From positions 1-8,442 of the forward strand of contig CALWNS010000087.1 in the NCBI GenBank assembly GCA_944382805.1: 8,442 nt of DNA, in the 5' to 3' direction. A model generated the notes under the pieces. That model saw nothing but the letters and a program-made list of their open reading frames with translations, did not search any database and was not told the origin of the DNA. How positions within the stretch are numbered: position 1 is the first letter of the stretch; the number at the start of each line of letters is the position of its first letter. Source of the stretch: an uncultured Gemmiger sp. (GTDB taxonomy: Bacteria > Bacillota > Clostridia > Oscillospirales > Ruminococcaceae). Below, piece by piece: positions 1 to 6,493 of the stretch. Both the position numbers and the translations under genes were made by a program.

Positions 1-680
1 GCCCCGCTTTCGTTCAAGGCGCGGGATAATTCATCAAAAAACGCCGTCTGGTTCGCGGCCGCAGCCTCTGCATCAAACCCGGACTTCTCCACCGCGTCTT
101 TACCGCCGACGAACAGCGGCACCGAGACGCTCAGCGGCAGGATATACTGCTCGCCGTCCATCTGCCCGGCCTCCAAAGCAGGCTGGAGGTACGCATCGCG
201 CTGGAACCCCGCCGCCTGCGCATAGGCGTTCAGCGGCAGGAACGCATGGTTGCCCATCGCTTTTGCCACATCAGGGAAGAGGTTGCTGTCCGTATAGCGG
301 AAAGTCCCCATGATGAAAACATCGGGGCCGCCGCCGGTGATGATCTCGGTGTTGAGCTGGTGGATCTGTTCCTCCCGCTTGGCGGGGTCGCTGGCGCCGC
401 CTGCCGGCGAAACAAATTCCAGTTCGACCTCCGGGTGCGCTTCGTCGTAGGCTTTCAGCTTTTCGTAAATGGGGTAATGCACGCCTTCCTGCGTGTAAAC
501 GGCTTCCAGGTAGACCGTCAGCGTGACCGGTCCGCTTTGCGCCGGCTCTTCCCCGCCTTGCCCTTGCGCGCCATGCGCGGTACCGGAAGGATTATCGCCG
601 CCCTGATCCGCGGCGGTGCAGGAGGCCAGCGCCGCCAGCAAACAAAGAACGCCGGCAAAAACTGCAAAAACTCTGCGCAT
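1..680 (-). CDS. ABC-type extracellular solute-binding lipoprotein, partial (3' end outside window)
   Basis: The reading frame is open from an ATG at 680 down to the window edge, giving 226 residues. The N-terminus is a lipoprotein signal: two arginines, a hydrophobic stretch, then the lipobox LASC with Cys21 as the expected lipidated residue. A Gly/Gln/Ser-rich low-complexity tether follows (about residues 24-50), and then the mature fold starts with VTLTVYLEA. The stretch YEKLKAYDEAHPEVELEF, followed by LNTEIITGGGPDVFIM, is the classic start of family-1 (sugar-type) solute-binding proteins. The protein should sit on the outer face of the membrane and hand a ligand to an ABC permease. The ligand cannot be read from this part. 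The start is supported by AAAGGAG seven bases upstream. The gene begins 30 bp after the stop of the sodium symporter gene with no terminator between them, so cotranscription is likely. Whether permease genes follow cannot be seen. Confidence 0.88.
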   Translation of the reverse strand, partial: MRRVFAVFAGVLCLLAALASCTAADQGGDNPSGTAHGAQGQGGEEPAQSGPVTLTVYLEAVYTQEGVHYPIYEKLKAYDEAHPEVELEFVSPAGGASDPAKREEQIHQLNTEIITGGGPDVFIMGTFRYTDSNLFPDVAKAMGNHAFLPLNAYAQAAGFQRDAYLQPALEAGQMDGEQYILPLSVSVPLFVGGKDAVEKSGFDAEAAAANQTAFFDELSRALNESG

Positions 681-710
681 CTCTTGGCTCCTTTCGCGGC
701 CGGGTGCGGC

Positions 711-2117
711 TCAGATCGCGGTCACGATCCCCAGCGACTTCAAAAGCAGGATCGCCAGCAGCAGCGGGGCAACGACCTTGACCATTGCGACGTACAGGCG
801 TTTGCGCCCCATCTTGTGGCCGTTCTTTTCCACTTCTTCAATGACCGTTTTGGGCTTTACCACCCAGCCGATCAAAACGCAGGTGCCGATCGCCACGATG
901 GGCATCAGGATATTGTTGCTGAGGTAGTCCATCACGTCCAGCAGCTGCGCGGCGGCACCGTTCGGCAGCGTGATGTTGAAGTACAGCACATTGTAGCCCA
1001 GGCAGACGAACACCGCGCCCACCAGGGCGATAGCCGTTTCGGTGGCGGCCGCTTTTTTCCGCGTGATATGGAACTGGTCCATCAGGCTGGACACCACCGC
1101 TTCCATGATGGATACCGAACTGGTCAGCGCCGCAAACAGCACCATGGCAAAGAACAGGCAGCCCACCAGGTTGCCCACGCCGCCCATGGCGGCAAAGACT
1201 TTGGGCAGCGACACGAACATCAGGCTCGGGCCGGAAGCCTCCATCCCCTCGGTCCCCATAAAGGTGTACACGGCCGGGATGATCATCACGCCCGCCAGGA
1301 AAGCCACCAGCGTGTCAAAGATCTCGATTTGGTTGATGGAGCTGGTCAGGCTTGCGTCGTCGGGCACATAGGAACCGTAAGCGATCATAATGCCCATGGC
1401 CACGCTCAGGCTGAAAAACAGCTGCCCCATCGCATCCATCAATACCGAAAAGAACTTTTGCAGCGTAAGGCCTTCCGGGTTCGGGATCAGGTAGATGCGC
1501 AGCCCCTCCAGGCCGGTCCGGGTCGCGCCGGCGCCGTCCGTGTAGCGGATGGTGATGGAAAAGACCGCAATGCCGGCGATCAGCAGAACAAGCAGCGGCA
1601 TCACGATTTTAGAAAAGGACTCGATCCCCTTTTCCACGCCGCGGAACACCACGAACGCGGTCAGCGCCAGATAGACGACCGTGAACACCAAAGGCGCGTT
1701 GCGGCTGGTGATAAAATCGTTAAAGTATCCGTCCGCCGCGGCCTGGCCGCCGCCCCCCAGCAGGAAGGAGACAAAATATTTGACGACCCAGCCGCCGATC
1801 ACGCAGTAATACGGCATGATGATGACCGGCACCAGGCTGGCCAGGATTCCCAGCTTGCCCCAGCTCTTTTTGATTTTGGCATAGGCCGTCAGCGGGCTTT
1901 GCCGGGTCTTGCGCCCGATGGCGATCTCGGTGGTCAGCAGCGTAAAGCCGAAGGTCAGCGCCAGGATGATGTAGATCACCAGGAACAGGCCGCCGCCGTC
2001 CTTGGCGGCCAGGTAAGGAAACCGCCAGATATTGCCAAGCCCCACGGCGCTGCCCGCCGCGGCCAGAACAAAGCCCAGCGACCCGGTAAAAGTGTTCCGC
2101 TTTTTTCCTCTTTCCAT
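711..2117 (-). CDS. Sodium-dependent amino-acid transporter, NSS (LeuT/SNF) family
   Basis: A 468-residue integral membrane protein. Transmembrane helix 1 carries the family hallmark AGSAVGLGNIWRFPY (residues 21-35), whose unwound centre binds sodium and substrate; Asn29 and Ala24 match the LeuT Na1-site residues Asn27 and Ala22. FFSLSVAMGIMIAYGSY (234-250) is the TM6 substrate-binding stretch. ALTSSVS (330-336) in TM8 supplies the Thr/Ser pair of the Na2 site (Thr332, Ser333). Hydrophobic segments suggest about eleven helices, the last near 442-466, so it resembles the short bacterial subgroup (Tyt1-like) rather than the twelve-helix LeuT. Family knowledge predicts sodium-coupled uptake of an amino acid or related amine; the substrate is not readable. 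The ATG is chosen because AGAGGA lies seven bases upstream. The binding-lipoprotein gene follows 30 bp downstream. Confidence 0.93.
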   Translation of the reverse strand: MERGKKRNTFTGSLGFVLAAAGSAVGLGNIWRFPYLAAKDGGGLFLVIYIILALTFGFTLLTTEIAIGRKTRQSPLTAYAKIKKSWGKLGILASLVPVIIMPYYCVIGGWVVKYFVSFLLGGGGQAAADGYFNDFITSRNAPLVFTVVYLALTAFVVFRGVEKGIESFSKIVMPLLVLLIAGIAVFSITIRYTDGAGATRTGLEGLRIYLIPNPEGLTLQKFFSVLMDAMGQLFFSLSVAMGIMIAYGSYVPDDASLTSSINQIEIFDTLVAFLAGVMIIPAVYTFMGTEGMEASGPSLMFVSLPKVFAAMGGVGNLVGCLFFAMVLFAALTSSVSIMEAVVSSLMDQFHITRKKAAATETAIALVGAVFVCLGYNVLYFNITLPNGAAAQLLDVMDYLSNNILMPIVAIGTCVLIGWVVKPKTVIEEVEKNGHKMGRKRLYVAMVKVVAPLLLAILLLKSLGIVTAI

Positions 2118-2155
2118 AATTCATTCCTCTTCTCTGCGTTTGTTTGGTTCTAACC

Positions 2156-2161
2156 AGTATA
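2156..2161 (-). promoter_or_regulatory. Candidate extended -10 promoter for the NSS transporter gene
   Basis: On the minus strand this reads TGTTATACT, a TATACT -10 box preceded by an extended-10 TG. No good -35 hexamer lies 16-18 bases upstream, which an extended -10 can compensate for. The start of transcription would be near 2149, leaving a leader of about 30 nt with the AGAGGA ribosome site. The call rests on motif match alone. Confidence 0.5.
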
Positions 2162-2171
2162 ACACAACGGA

Positions 2172-2214
2172 GCGCAAAATCCTATCCCTTTCCTTTGCGC
2201 CTGTTTCGTCAGGC
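2172..2214 (-). repeat. Two overlapping inverted repeats in the transporter leader
   Basis: GCGCAAA (2172-2178) and TTTGCGC (2194-2200) form a perfect 7-bp inverted repeat around a 15-nt spacer that is purine-rich on the minus strand. GCCTG (2199-2203) and CAGGC (2210-2214) form a 5-bp hairpin with a 6-nt loop. The two structures share bases 2199-2200, so they may exclude one another in RNA. They lie between the two candidate promoters. They could be an operator, a leader structure or chance. Confidence 0.3.
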
Positions 2215-2243
2215 ATTTTAGCGGGAAAGCGAGCCGGGGCCAA
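2215..2243 (-). promoter_or_regulatory. Second, weaker candidate promoter for the NSS transporter operon
   Basis: On the minus strand TTGGCC (2238-2243) is followed after 17 bases by TAAAAT (2215-2220). The -10 is good and the -35 matches only in its first three bases. If used, the transcript would carry a leader of about 90 nt that includes the inverted repeats at 2172-2214. Confidence 0.3.
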
Positions 2244-2246
2244 TGC

Positions 2247-2286
2247 AAAAGGGACGCAGGATACAATTATCTCTGCGTCCCTTTTT
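2247..2286 (-). terminator. Rho-independent terminator after tRNA-Leu
   Basis: GGGACGCAG (2251-2259) pairs perfectly with CTGCGTCCC (2273-2281). An inner GATA/TATC pairing (2260-2263 with 2268-2271, one bulged base) closes on a four-base loop. On the minus strand the stem is followed by TTTT (2250-2247). It begins only a few bases after the tRNA CCA end at 2291, so it most likely ends the tRNA transcript. A T-run also flanks the plus-strand side (2282-2286), so it could work in both directions. Confidence 0.85.
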
Positions 2287-2290
2287 CGCC

Positions 2291-2377
2291 TGGTGCCGCC
2301 AGCGGGGATCGAACCCGCACGCTGTTTCCAGCGAGGGATTTTAAGTCCCTTGCGTCTGCCTGTTCCGCCATAGCGGC
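2291..2377 (-). tRNA. trnL: tRNA-Leu (anticodon UAA), with encoded CCA
   Basis: The minus strand folds as a class II tRNA of 87 nt. The acceptor stem GCCGCTA (from 2377) pairs with TGGCGGC near the 3' end (one U-G pair), followed by discriminator A and an encoded CCA at 2293-2291. The anticodon stem AGGGA/TCCCT holds the loop CTTAAAA, giving anticodon TAA (complement at 2341-2343), which reads the leucine codons UUA and UUG. A long variable arm (CGCTGGAAACAGCG) is expected for tRNA-Leu. The T-arm contains GCGGGTTCGATCCCCGC. A strong promoter lies just upstream and a hairpin terminator just downstream, so it is a monocistronic tRNA unit. Confidence 0.97.
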
Positions 2378-2388
2378 TCGGCTTATTT

Positions 2389-2417
2389 ATTTTAGCGCGC
2401 AAGCAAGGAAAAGTCAA
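2389..2417 (-). promoter_or_regulatory. Promoter of tRNA-Leu
   Basis: On the minus strand TTGACT (2412-2417) is separated by exactly 17 bases from TAAAAT (2389-2394). This is a near-consensus sigma-A promoter. Transcription would start around 2382, only a few bases before the mature tRNA 5' end at 2377, leaving a very short leader for RNase P. The promoter lies back-to-back with the rarA promoter at 2438. Confidence 0.85.
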
Positions 2418-2437
2418 ACCATTTTCTTGCCAAACGC

Positions 2438-2466
2438 TTGGAAGGTGCGCCCCGCCGCGGTATAAT
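2438..2466 (+). promoter_or_regulatory. Promoter of rarA
   Basis: TTGGAA (2438-2443), a 17-base spacer and a perfect TATAAT (2461-2466) form a strong sigma-A promoter on the plus strand. Transcription should start near 2473, giving a leader of about 35 nt that ends in the AGGGGG ribosome site at 2494-2499. An in-frame TTG that could be taken as a start codon is part of this -35 box, which rules out that longer start. Confidence 0.85.
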
Positions 2467-2506
2467 AAAAGCAGAAGGATCATGCATCCGCAAAGGGGGC
2501 ATAGAA

Positions 2507-3832
2507 ATGGAACAGACATCCCTGTTTGAACGCAAGCTGCCGCAGCCGCTGGCTGCCCGGCTGCGCCCGACCACGCTGGAAGAATATGTCGGCCAGACCC
2601 ATCTGCTTGGCCCGGGCAAGGTGCTGCGCCGCCTGATCGAAACAGACCAGGTCTCTTCGATGATTTTTTGGGGCCCGCCCGGCGTGGGCAAAACCACGCT
2701 GGCCCAGATCATTGCGAAAAAGACAAAAGCGGCGTTCATCAATTTTTCCGCTGTGACCAGCGGCATCAAGGAGATCCGCGCCGTGATGCAGCAGGCGGAG
2801 GACAACCGCCGCTTTGGCGAGCAGACAATTTTGTTTGTGGACGAGATCCATCGCTTTAATAAAGCGCAGCAGGACGCCTTTTTGCCGTTTGTGGAAAAGG
2901 GCAGCATCATTTTGATCGGCGCCACGACCGAAAACCCGTCTTTCGAGATCAACGGCGCGCTGCTCTCACGCTGTAAAGTGTTTGTGCTTCACAGCCTTAC
3001 GCCCGATGAACTGGTCGAGCTGATGCGGCGCGCGCTGCGGGACGAACGCGGATTTGGCGGCCAGGTCGTACACATTGACGACGCTCTGCTGCAGGCGCTG
3101 GCTGTATTTGCCAACGGGGACGCGCGCACGGCGCTTTCCACGCTGGAGATGGTCGTGCTCAACGGGCAGGTCGGTCCGGACGGCAGCGTGACCGTGACCG
3201 AAGAAGATTTTGAGCAGTGTACCTCCAAGCGTTCGCTGCTGTACGACAAAAAAGGCGAAGAGCATTACAACCTGATCTCGGCGCTGCACAAATCCATGCG
3301 CAACTCGGACCCGGACGCGGCGGTCTACTGGCTGGCGCGTATGCTGGAGGCCGGCGAAGACCCGCTGTATGTGGCGCGGCGTGTGATCCGCTTTGCCTGC
3401 GAGGATGTCGGCCTGGCCGACCCGCGGGCGCTGGAACAGGCGGTAGCCGCCTACCAGGCCTGCCATTTCCTGGGGATGCCGGAATGCACGCTCCACCTGA
3501 CGCAGGCGGTCGTTTACCTTTCGCTGGCGCCCAAATCAAACGCCCTGTACCGCGCTTACGAAAGCGCCAAAAGCGATGCGGTGCGCCAGCTGGCCGAACC
3601 CGTGCCGCTCGTCATCCGCAATGCGCCGACCCGCCTGATGCAGGAACTGGAATACGGCAAAGGCTACCAGTATGCGCACGATGCCCCCGACAAGCTGACC
3701 AACATCCAGTGCCTGCCGGACTCGCTGCTGGGCCGCGTATACTATGACCCGACCGAAGAGGGGCTGGAGGCGCGCTACAAAGCGCGGCTGCAGCAGATCA
3801 AAGACTGGAAAAAGGAACACCAGGCCCCCTAA
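2507..3832 (+). CDS. rarA: Replication-associated recombination protein A (RarA/MgsA), AAA+ ATPase
   Basis: A 441-residue protein of full family length. The N-terminus EQTSLFERKLPQPLAARLRP followed by a VGQTHLLGPGK box is typical of RarA and its eukaryotic homologue WRNIP1. Walker A is GPPGVGKT (residues 56-63), Walker B is ILFVDEIH (108-115), a sensor-1 region GATTENPSFEI follows (139-149), and SRC with Arg155 fits the arginine finger. The C-terminal half (about 170-441) matches the clamp-loader-like lid and the MgsA tetramerisation region. The family acts at stalled or damaged replication forks with SSB. The ATG at 2507 is preferred over the in-frame TTG at 2438: it has AGGGGG seven bases upstream, while the TTG sits inside the promoter. 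The gene is monocistronic: divergent from tRNA-Leu, convergent with feoB, and followed by a strong terminator. Confidence 0.96.
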   Translation: MEQTSLFERKLPQPLAARLRPTTLEEYVGQTHLLGPGKVLRRLIETDQVSSMIFWGPPGVGKTTLAQIIAKKTKAAFINFSAVTSGIKEIRAVMQQAEDNRRFGEQTILFVDEIHRFNKAQQDAFLPFVEKGSIILIGATTENPSFEINGALLSRCKVFVLHSLTPDELVELMRRALRDERGFGGQVVHIDDALLQALAVFANGDARTALSTLEMVVLNGQVGPDGSVTVTEEDFEQCTSKRSLLYDKKGEEHYNLISALHKSMRNSDPDAAVYWLARMLEAGEDPLYVARRVIRFACEDVGLADPRALEQAVAAYQACHFLGMPECTLHLTQAVVYLSLAPKSNALYRAYESAKSDAVRQLAEPVPLVIRNAPTRLMQELEYGKGYQYAHDAPDKLTNIQCLPDSLLGRVYYDPTEEGLEARYKARLQQIKDWKKEHQAP

Positions 3833-3845
3833 CGCCCCGCAATGC

Positions 3846-3890
3846 AGTTCCCCCTGCCGCTGTGTGAACCGGCAGGGGGAACTTTGTTTG
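3846..3890 (+). terminator. Rho-independent terminator after rarA
   Basis: AGTTCCCCCTGCCG (3846-3859) pairs without a mismatch with CGGCAGGGGGAACT (3870-3883) across a 10-nt loop, and TTTGTTTG follows on the plus strand. It starts 14 bases after the rarA stop. It lies between convergent genes. The minus-strand side lacks a T-run, so any effect on feoB transcripts would be as a stable 3' stem rather than a classic terminator. Confidence 0.88.
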
Positions 3891-3906
3891 TACGGCTGTT
3901 TGGGGG

Positions 3907-6288
3907 TTACGCCAGGCCCAGCGCCAGGCCCAGCAGTCGGACCAGGAACGCCACGACCCAGGCGATCAGGCACTGCTGCAAAGCCACGCAGGCCGCGGCG
4001 CGCGCGCCGCCCAGTTCCCGCTTGACGGCGGCGATGGCCGCCACGCAGGGGGTGTAGAGCAGCGTGAACACCAGAAATACCACCGCCGTGAGCGGCGTGA
4101 ACATTGTGGACAGGGCGGCGGTATCCCCGCCCAGCAGCACCGTGAGCGTGGAGACTACGCTCTCCTTGGCCGTAAAGCCGGTGATCAGCGCCGTGGAGGC
4201 CCGCCAGTCGCCAAAGCCAAGCGGGGCGAAAATCGGCGCAATCAGGCTGCCGACCATCGCCAGCAAGCTGCCATCGGCCGCGGCGGCCACATTCAGGCGC
4301 AGGTCGAACGTCTGCAGGAACCAGATGATGACCGTAGCCACAAAGATGATGGTAAACGCGCGCTGGATAAAATCGCGCGCCTTTTCCCAGATCAGCTGCG
4401 CCACATTGCGCGCGCTGGGCAGGCGGTAGTTGGGCAGCTCCATCACGAACGGCACCGGTTCGCCGCGGAAGGCCGTATGCTTAAGCACCAGCGCAAACAC
4501 AACGCCGCACAAAATGCCGAACAGATACAGCCCGACCATGACCGGCGCCCGCAGGGCCGGGGCAAAGAACGCCGCCGTGAACAGGCCGTAAATAGGCAGC
4601 TTGGCCGAGCAGGACATGAACGGCGTGAGCAGAATGGTCATGCGGCGGTCCCGTTCGCTGGAAAGCGTGCGGGTGGCCATGATGGCCGGTACCGAGCAGC
4701 CGAAGCCGATCAGCATGGGCACAAAGCTGCGGCCGGAAAGTCCGATGCGCCGCAGCAGCTTGTCCATAACAAAGGCCACGCGGGCCATATAGCCGGTATC
4801 CTCCAAAATAGAAAGGAAGAAGAACAGCGTGACGATGGTGGGCAAAAAGCTGAGCACGCTGCCCACGCCGGCAAAAATACCGTCAATGACCAGCGAGTGC
4901 ACGACCGGGTTGATGCCGTAGGCCGTCAGCACGCCGTCCACCGCCTGGGTCAAAGCGTCGATCCCAATGGTCAACAGGTCGGACATAAACGCGCCGACCG
5001 CGCCGAAGGTCATCCAGAAAACGAGCGCCAGGATCCCGATAAAGCAGGGCAGCGCCGTATACTTTCCGGTCAGGATGCGGTCGATGGCCACGCTGCGCTT
5101 ATGTTCCCTGCTTTCGGCCGGGTGTACGACCGTTTCGGCACAGAGCTTTTCGATAAAGGTAAAGCGCATATCGGCCAGCGCGGCTTCGCGGTCCAGGCCG
5201 CCTTCGGCCTCCATCTGCGTGACCGCGTGTTCCAGCAGATCGATCTCGTTCTGGTCCAGTTCCAGCGCTTTCAGGATCAGCGGGTCGCCCTCCACCAGCT
5301 TGGTGGCGGCAAAGCGCGGCGGCAGACCGGCGCGCTTGGCGTGGTCCTCGATCAAATGCACGACCGCATGGATGCAGCGGTGGACTGCGCCGGCCCGGTC
5401 GCCCGCGCTGGCGCCGGCGTCGCAAAAGTCGATCCGCCCCGGCGTTTCCCGGTAGCGCGCCACATGGATCACATGGTCGATCAATTCATCGATGCCTTCG
5501 TTCTTGGCGGCCGAGATGGGCACGACCGGGATGCCGAGCAGTTCCTCCAGGCGGTTGACCAAAATGGTGCCGCCGTTGGCGCGCACTTCGTCCATCATGT
5601 TGAGCGCCAGCACCATGGGGATCCCCAGCTCCATCAGCTGCATGGTCAGGTACAGGTTGCGCTCGATGTTGGAGGCGTCCACGATGTTGATGATGCCGCT
5701 GGGCTTTTGCTGCAAAAGGAAATCCCGTGTGACAAGCTCTTCCCCCGAATAGGGCGAAAGCGAATAAATGCCCGGCAGGTCGGTCACGGTGGCTTCGCTG
5801 TGGCCGCGGATCACGCCGTCTTTGCGGTCCACCGTTACGCCGGGGAAATTGCCCACGTGCTGGTTGGAGCCGGTCAGCTGGTTGAACAGCGTGGTTTTGC
5901 CGCAGTTCTGGTTGCCGGCCAGGGCGAACGTCAGCGGCTGCCCTTTGGGGATCGCCTGGCCCGCTTTATGGTCATGGTAGCTGGCGGCGTTGTGCAGCTC
6001 CCCGCGCCCCGGGTGGGGCACCGTGGCATGGCGCTTTTCCTCCGGCCGCTCGCGGTCGGTCTGGTGGACGCTGTCAATGGTGATCTGCCTGGCGTCGTCC
6101 AGGCGCAGCGTCAGCTCGTACCCGCGCAGTTCCAGTTCGATCGGGTCGCCCATAGGGGCCACTTTGCGCAGCGTGACCTCGGTGCCCGGCGTAAGGCCCA
6201 TATCCAAAAGGTGGCGGCGCAGCGCCCCGCTGCCGCCCACGGCGCGCAGAACGGCGTCCTGCCCGATTTTGAGTTCTGCCAGTGTCAT
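3907..6288 (-). CDS. feoB: Fused FeoA-FeoB ferrous iron transporter
   Basis: A 793-residue protein that imports Fe(II) across the cytoplasmic membrane. Residues 1-72 are a complete FeoA (SH3-like) domain with LLDMGLTPGTEV and ending RLDDARQITID. A linker (73-118) contains six histidines. The FeoB G domain follows: G1 GNQNCGKTT (125-133), G2 region GVTVDRKDG (150-158), G3 DLPG (170-173), G4 NMMD (230-233), G5 SAAKN (259-263). A helical GDI-type region lies at about 270-400. The membrane part (from about 410) has gate segments, including GFGCSVPAIMATRTL (528-542) with conserved Cys531, and ends in ARAAACVALQQCLIAWVVAF. The ATG at 6288 is chosen over an in-frame GTG at 6315: GGGG lies five bases upstream, FeoA proteins begin at MTLAELK-type sequences, and the predicted transcript start near 6326 leaves the GTG almost no leader. 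No FeoC gene is seen. Confidence 0.96.
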   Translation of the reverse strand: MTLAELKIGQDAVLRAVGGSGALRRHLLDMGLTPGTEVTLRKVAPMGDPIELELRGYELTLRLDDARQITIDSVHQTDRERPEEKRHATVPHPGRGELHNAASYHDHKAGQAIPKGQPLTFALAGNQNCGKTTLFNQLTGSNQHVGNFPGVTVDRKDGVIRGHSEATVTDLPGIYSLSPYSGEELVTRDFLLQQKPSGIINIVDASNIERNLYLTMQLMELGIPMVLALNMMDEVRANGGTILVNRLEELLGIPVVPISAAKNEGIDELIDHVIHVARYRETPGRIDFCDAGASAGDRAGAVHRCIHAVVHLIEDHAKRAGLPPRFAATKLVEGDPLILKALELDQNEIDLLEHAVTQMEAEGGLDREAALADMRFTFIEKLCAETVVHPAESREHKRSVAIDRILTGKYTALPCFIGILALVFWMTFGAVGAFMSDLLTIGIDALTQAVDGVLTAYGINPVVHSLVIDGIFAGVGSVLSFLPTIVTLFFFLSILEDTGYMARVAFVMDKLLRRIGLSGRSFVPMLIGFGCSVPAIMATRTLSSERDRRMTILLTPFMSCSAKLPIYGLFTAAFFAPALRAPVMVGLYLFGILCGVVFALVLKHTAFRGEPVPFVMELPNYRLPSARNVAQLIWEKARDFIQRAFTIIFVATVIIWFLQTFDLRLNVAAAADGSLLAMVGSLIAPIFAPLGFGDWRASTALITGFTAKESVVSTLTVLLGGDTAALSTMFTPLTAVVFLVFTLLYTPCVAAIAAVKRELGGARAAACVALQQCLIAWVVAFLVRLLGLALGLA

Positions 6289-6332
6289 AACGTCCCCACT
6301 TTCCCGGTGCTTCACAGTTCTTACCGTCTTTT

Positions 6333-6361
6333 AGACTACATCCGCGGCCGCCCGCTGTCAA
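6333..6361 (-). promoter_or_regulatory. Promoter of feoAB
   Basis: On the minus strand a perfect TTGACA (6356-6361) is followed after 17 bases by TAGTCT (6333-6338), a weak -10. A strong -35 with a weak -10 would suit an activatable or tightly controlled promoter, but this is inference. The spacer contains the GC-palindrome GCGGCCGC. I saw no clear Fur or DtxR consensus. Transcription would start near 6326, giving a leader of about 38 nt before the ATG at 6288. Confidence 0.6.
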
Positions 6362-6371
6362 TACAAAAGCC

Positions 6372-6385
6372 GCAAAAAGTTTTGC
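6372..6385. promoter_or_regulatory. Palindrome in the feoAB/MutS-like divergent control region
   Basis: GCAAAA-AG-TTTTGC is a perfect 6+6 inverted repeat around a two-base centre. It lies about 10 bp upstream of the feoAB -35 box and about 65 bp upstream of the -10 box of the MutS-like gene. The position suits a regulator binding site or an AT-rich upstream element. No known operator consensus was recognised. Confidence 0.3.
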
Positions 6386-6446
6386 CCGACTAACCTTTGG
6401 CCGCCGTGCTGTGCCCCGCGGGGGTCTTTTTTCCTGCGCCCGGATT

Positions 6447-6455
6447 TGGTATACT
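6447..6455 (+). promoter_or_regulatory. Extended -10 promoter of the MutS-like gene
   Basis: TGGTATACT gives an extended TG-n motif joined to a TATACT -10 box (6450-6455). The bases at the -35 distance are a T-run (6427-6432), which is a poor -35. Transcription would start near 6462, leaving a leader of about 30 nt ending in GAGGGAG (6481-6487). Confidence 0.6.
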
Positions 6456-6493
6456 ATGCTTAAAAGCCAGCCTATGGAAAGAGGGAGCCTGCT

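Noticed and set aside
246..2153. A 635-codon open frame on the plus strand opposite the binding protein and symporter genes
   Set aside because: It is rich in His, Gln, Arg and Asp with no recognisable domain and runs antisense to two well-supported genes. Long antisense frames are a common by-product of GC-rich codon use.
6313..6315. GTG as an upstream start for the FeoA-FeoB protein
   Set aside because: It would add nine residues not typical of FeoA, has no Shine-Dalgarno sequence, and lies only about 11 bases from the predicted transcript start.
4477..6393. A 638-codon open frame on the plus strand opposite feoB
   Set aside because: It has the same His/Gln/Arg-rich shadow composition, no motif and no convincing ribosome site. 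The opposite strand encodes an unmistakable FeoA-FeoB.
6414..6432. CCCCGCGGGG followed by a T-run, resembling a terminator
   Set aside because: The palindrome leaves almost no loop, so the usable stem is three or four pairs. No plus-strand gene lies upstream to be terminated; the T-run is more likely part of the promoter region of the MutS-like gene.
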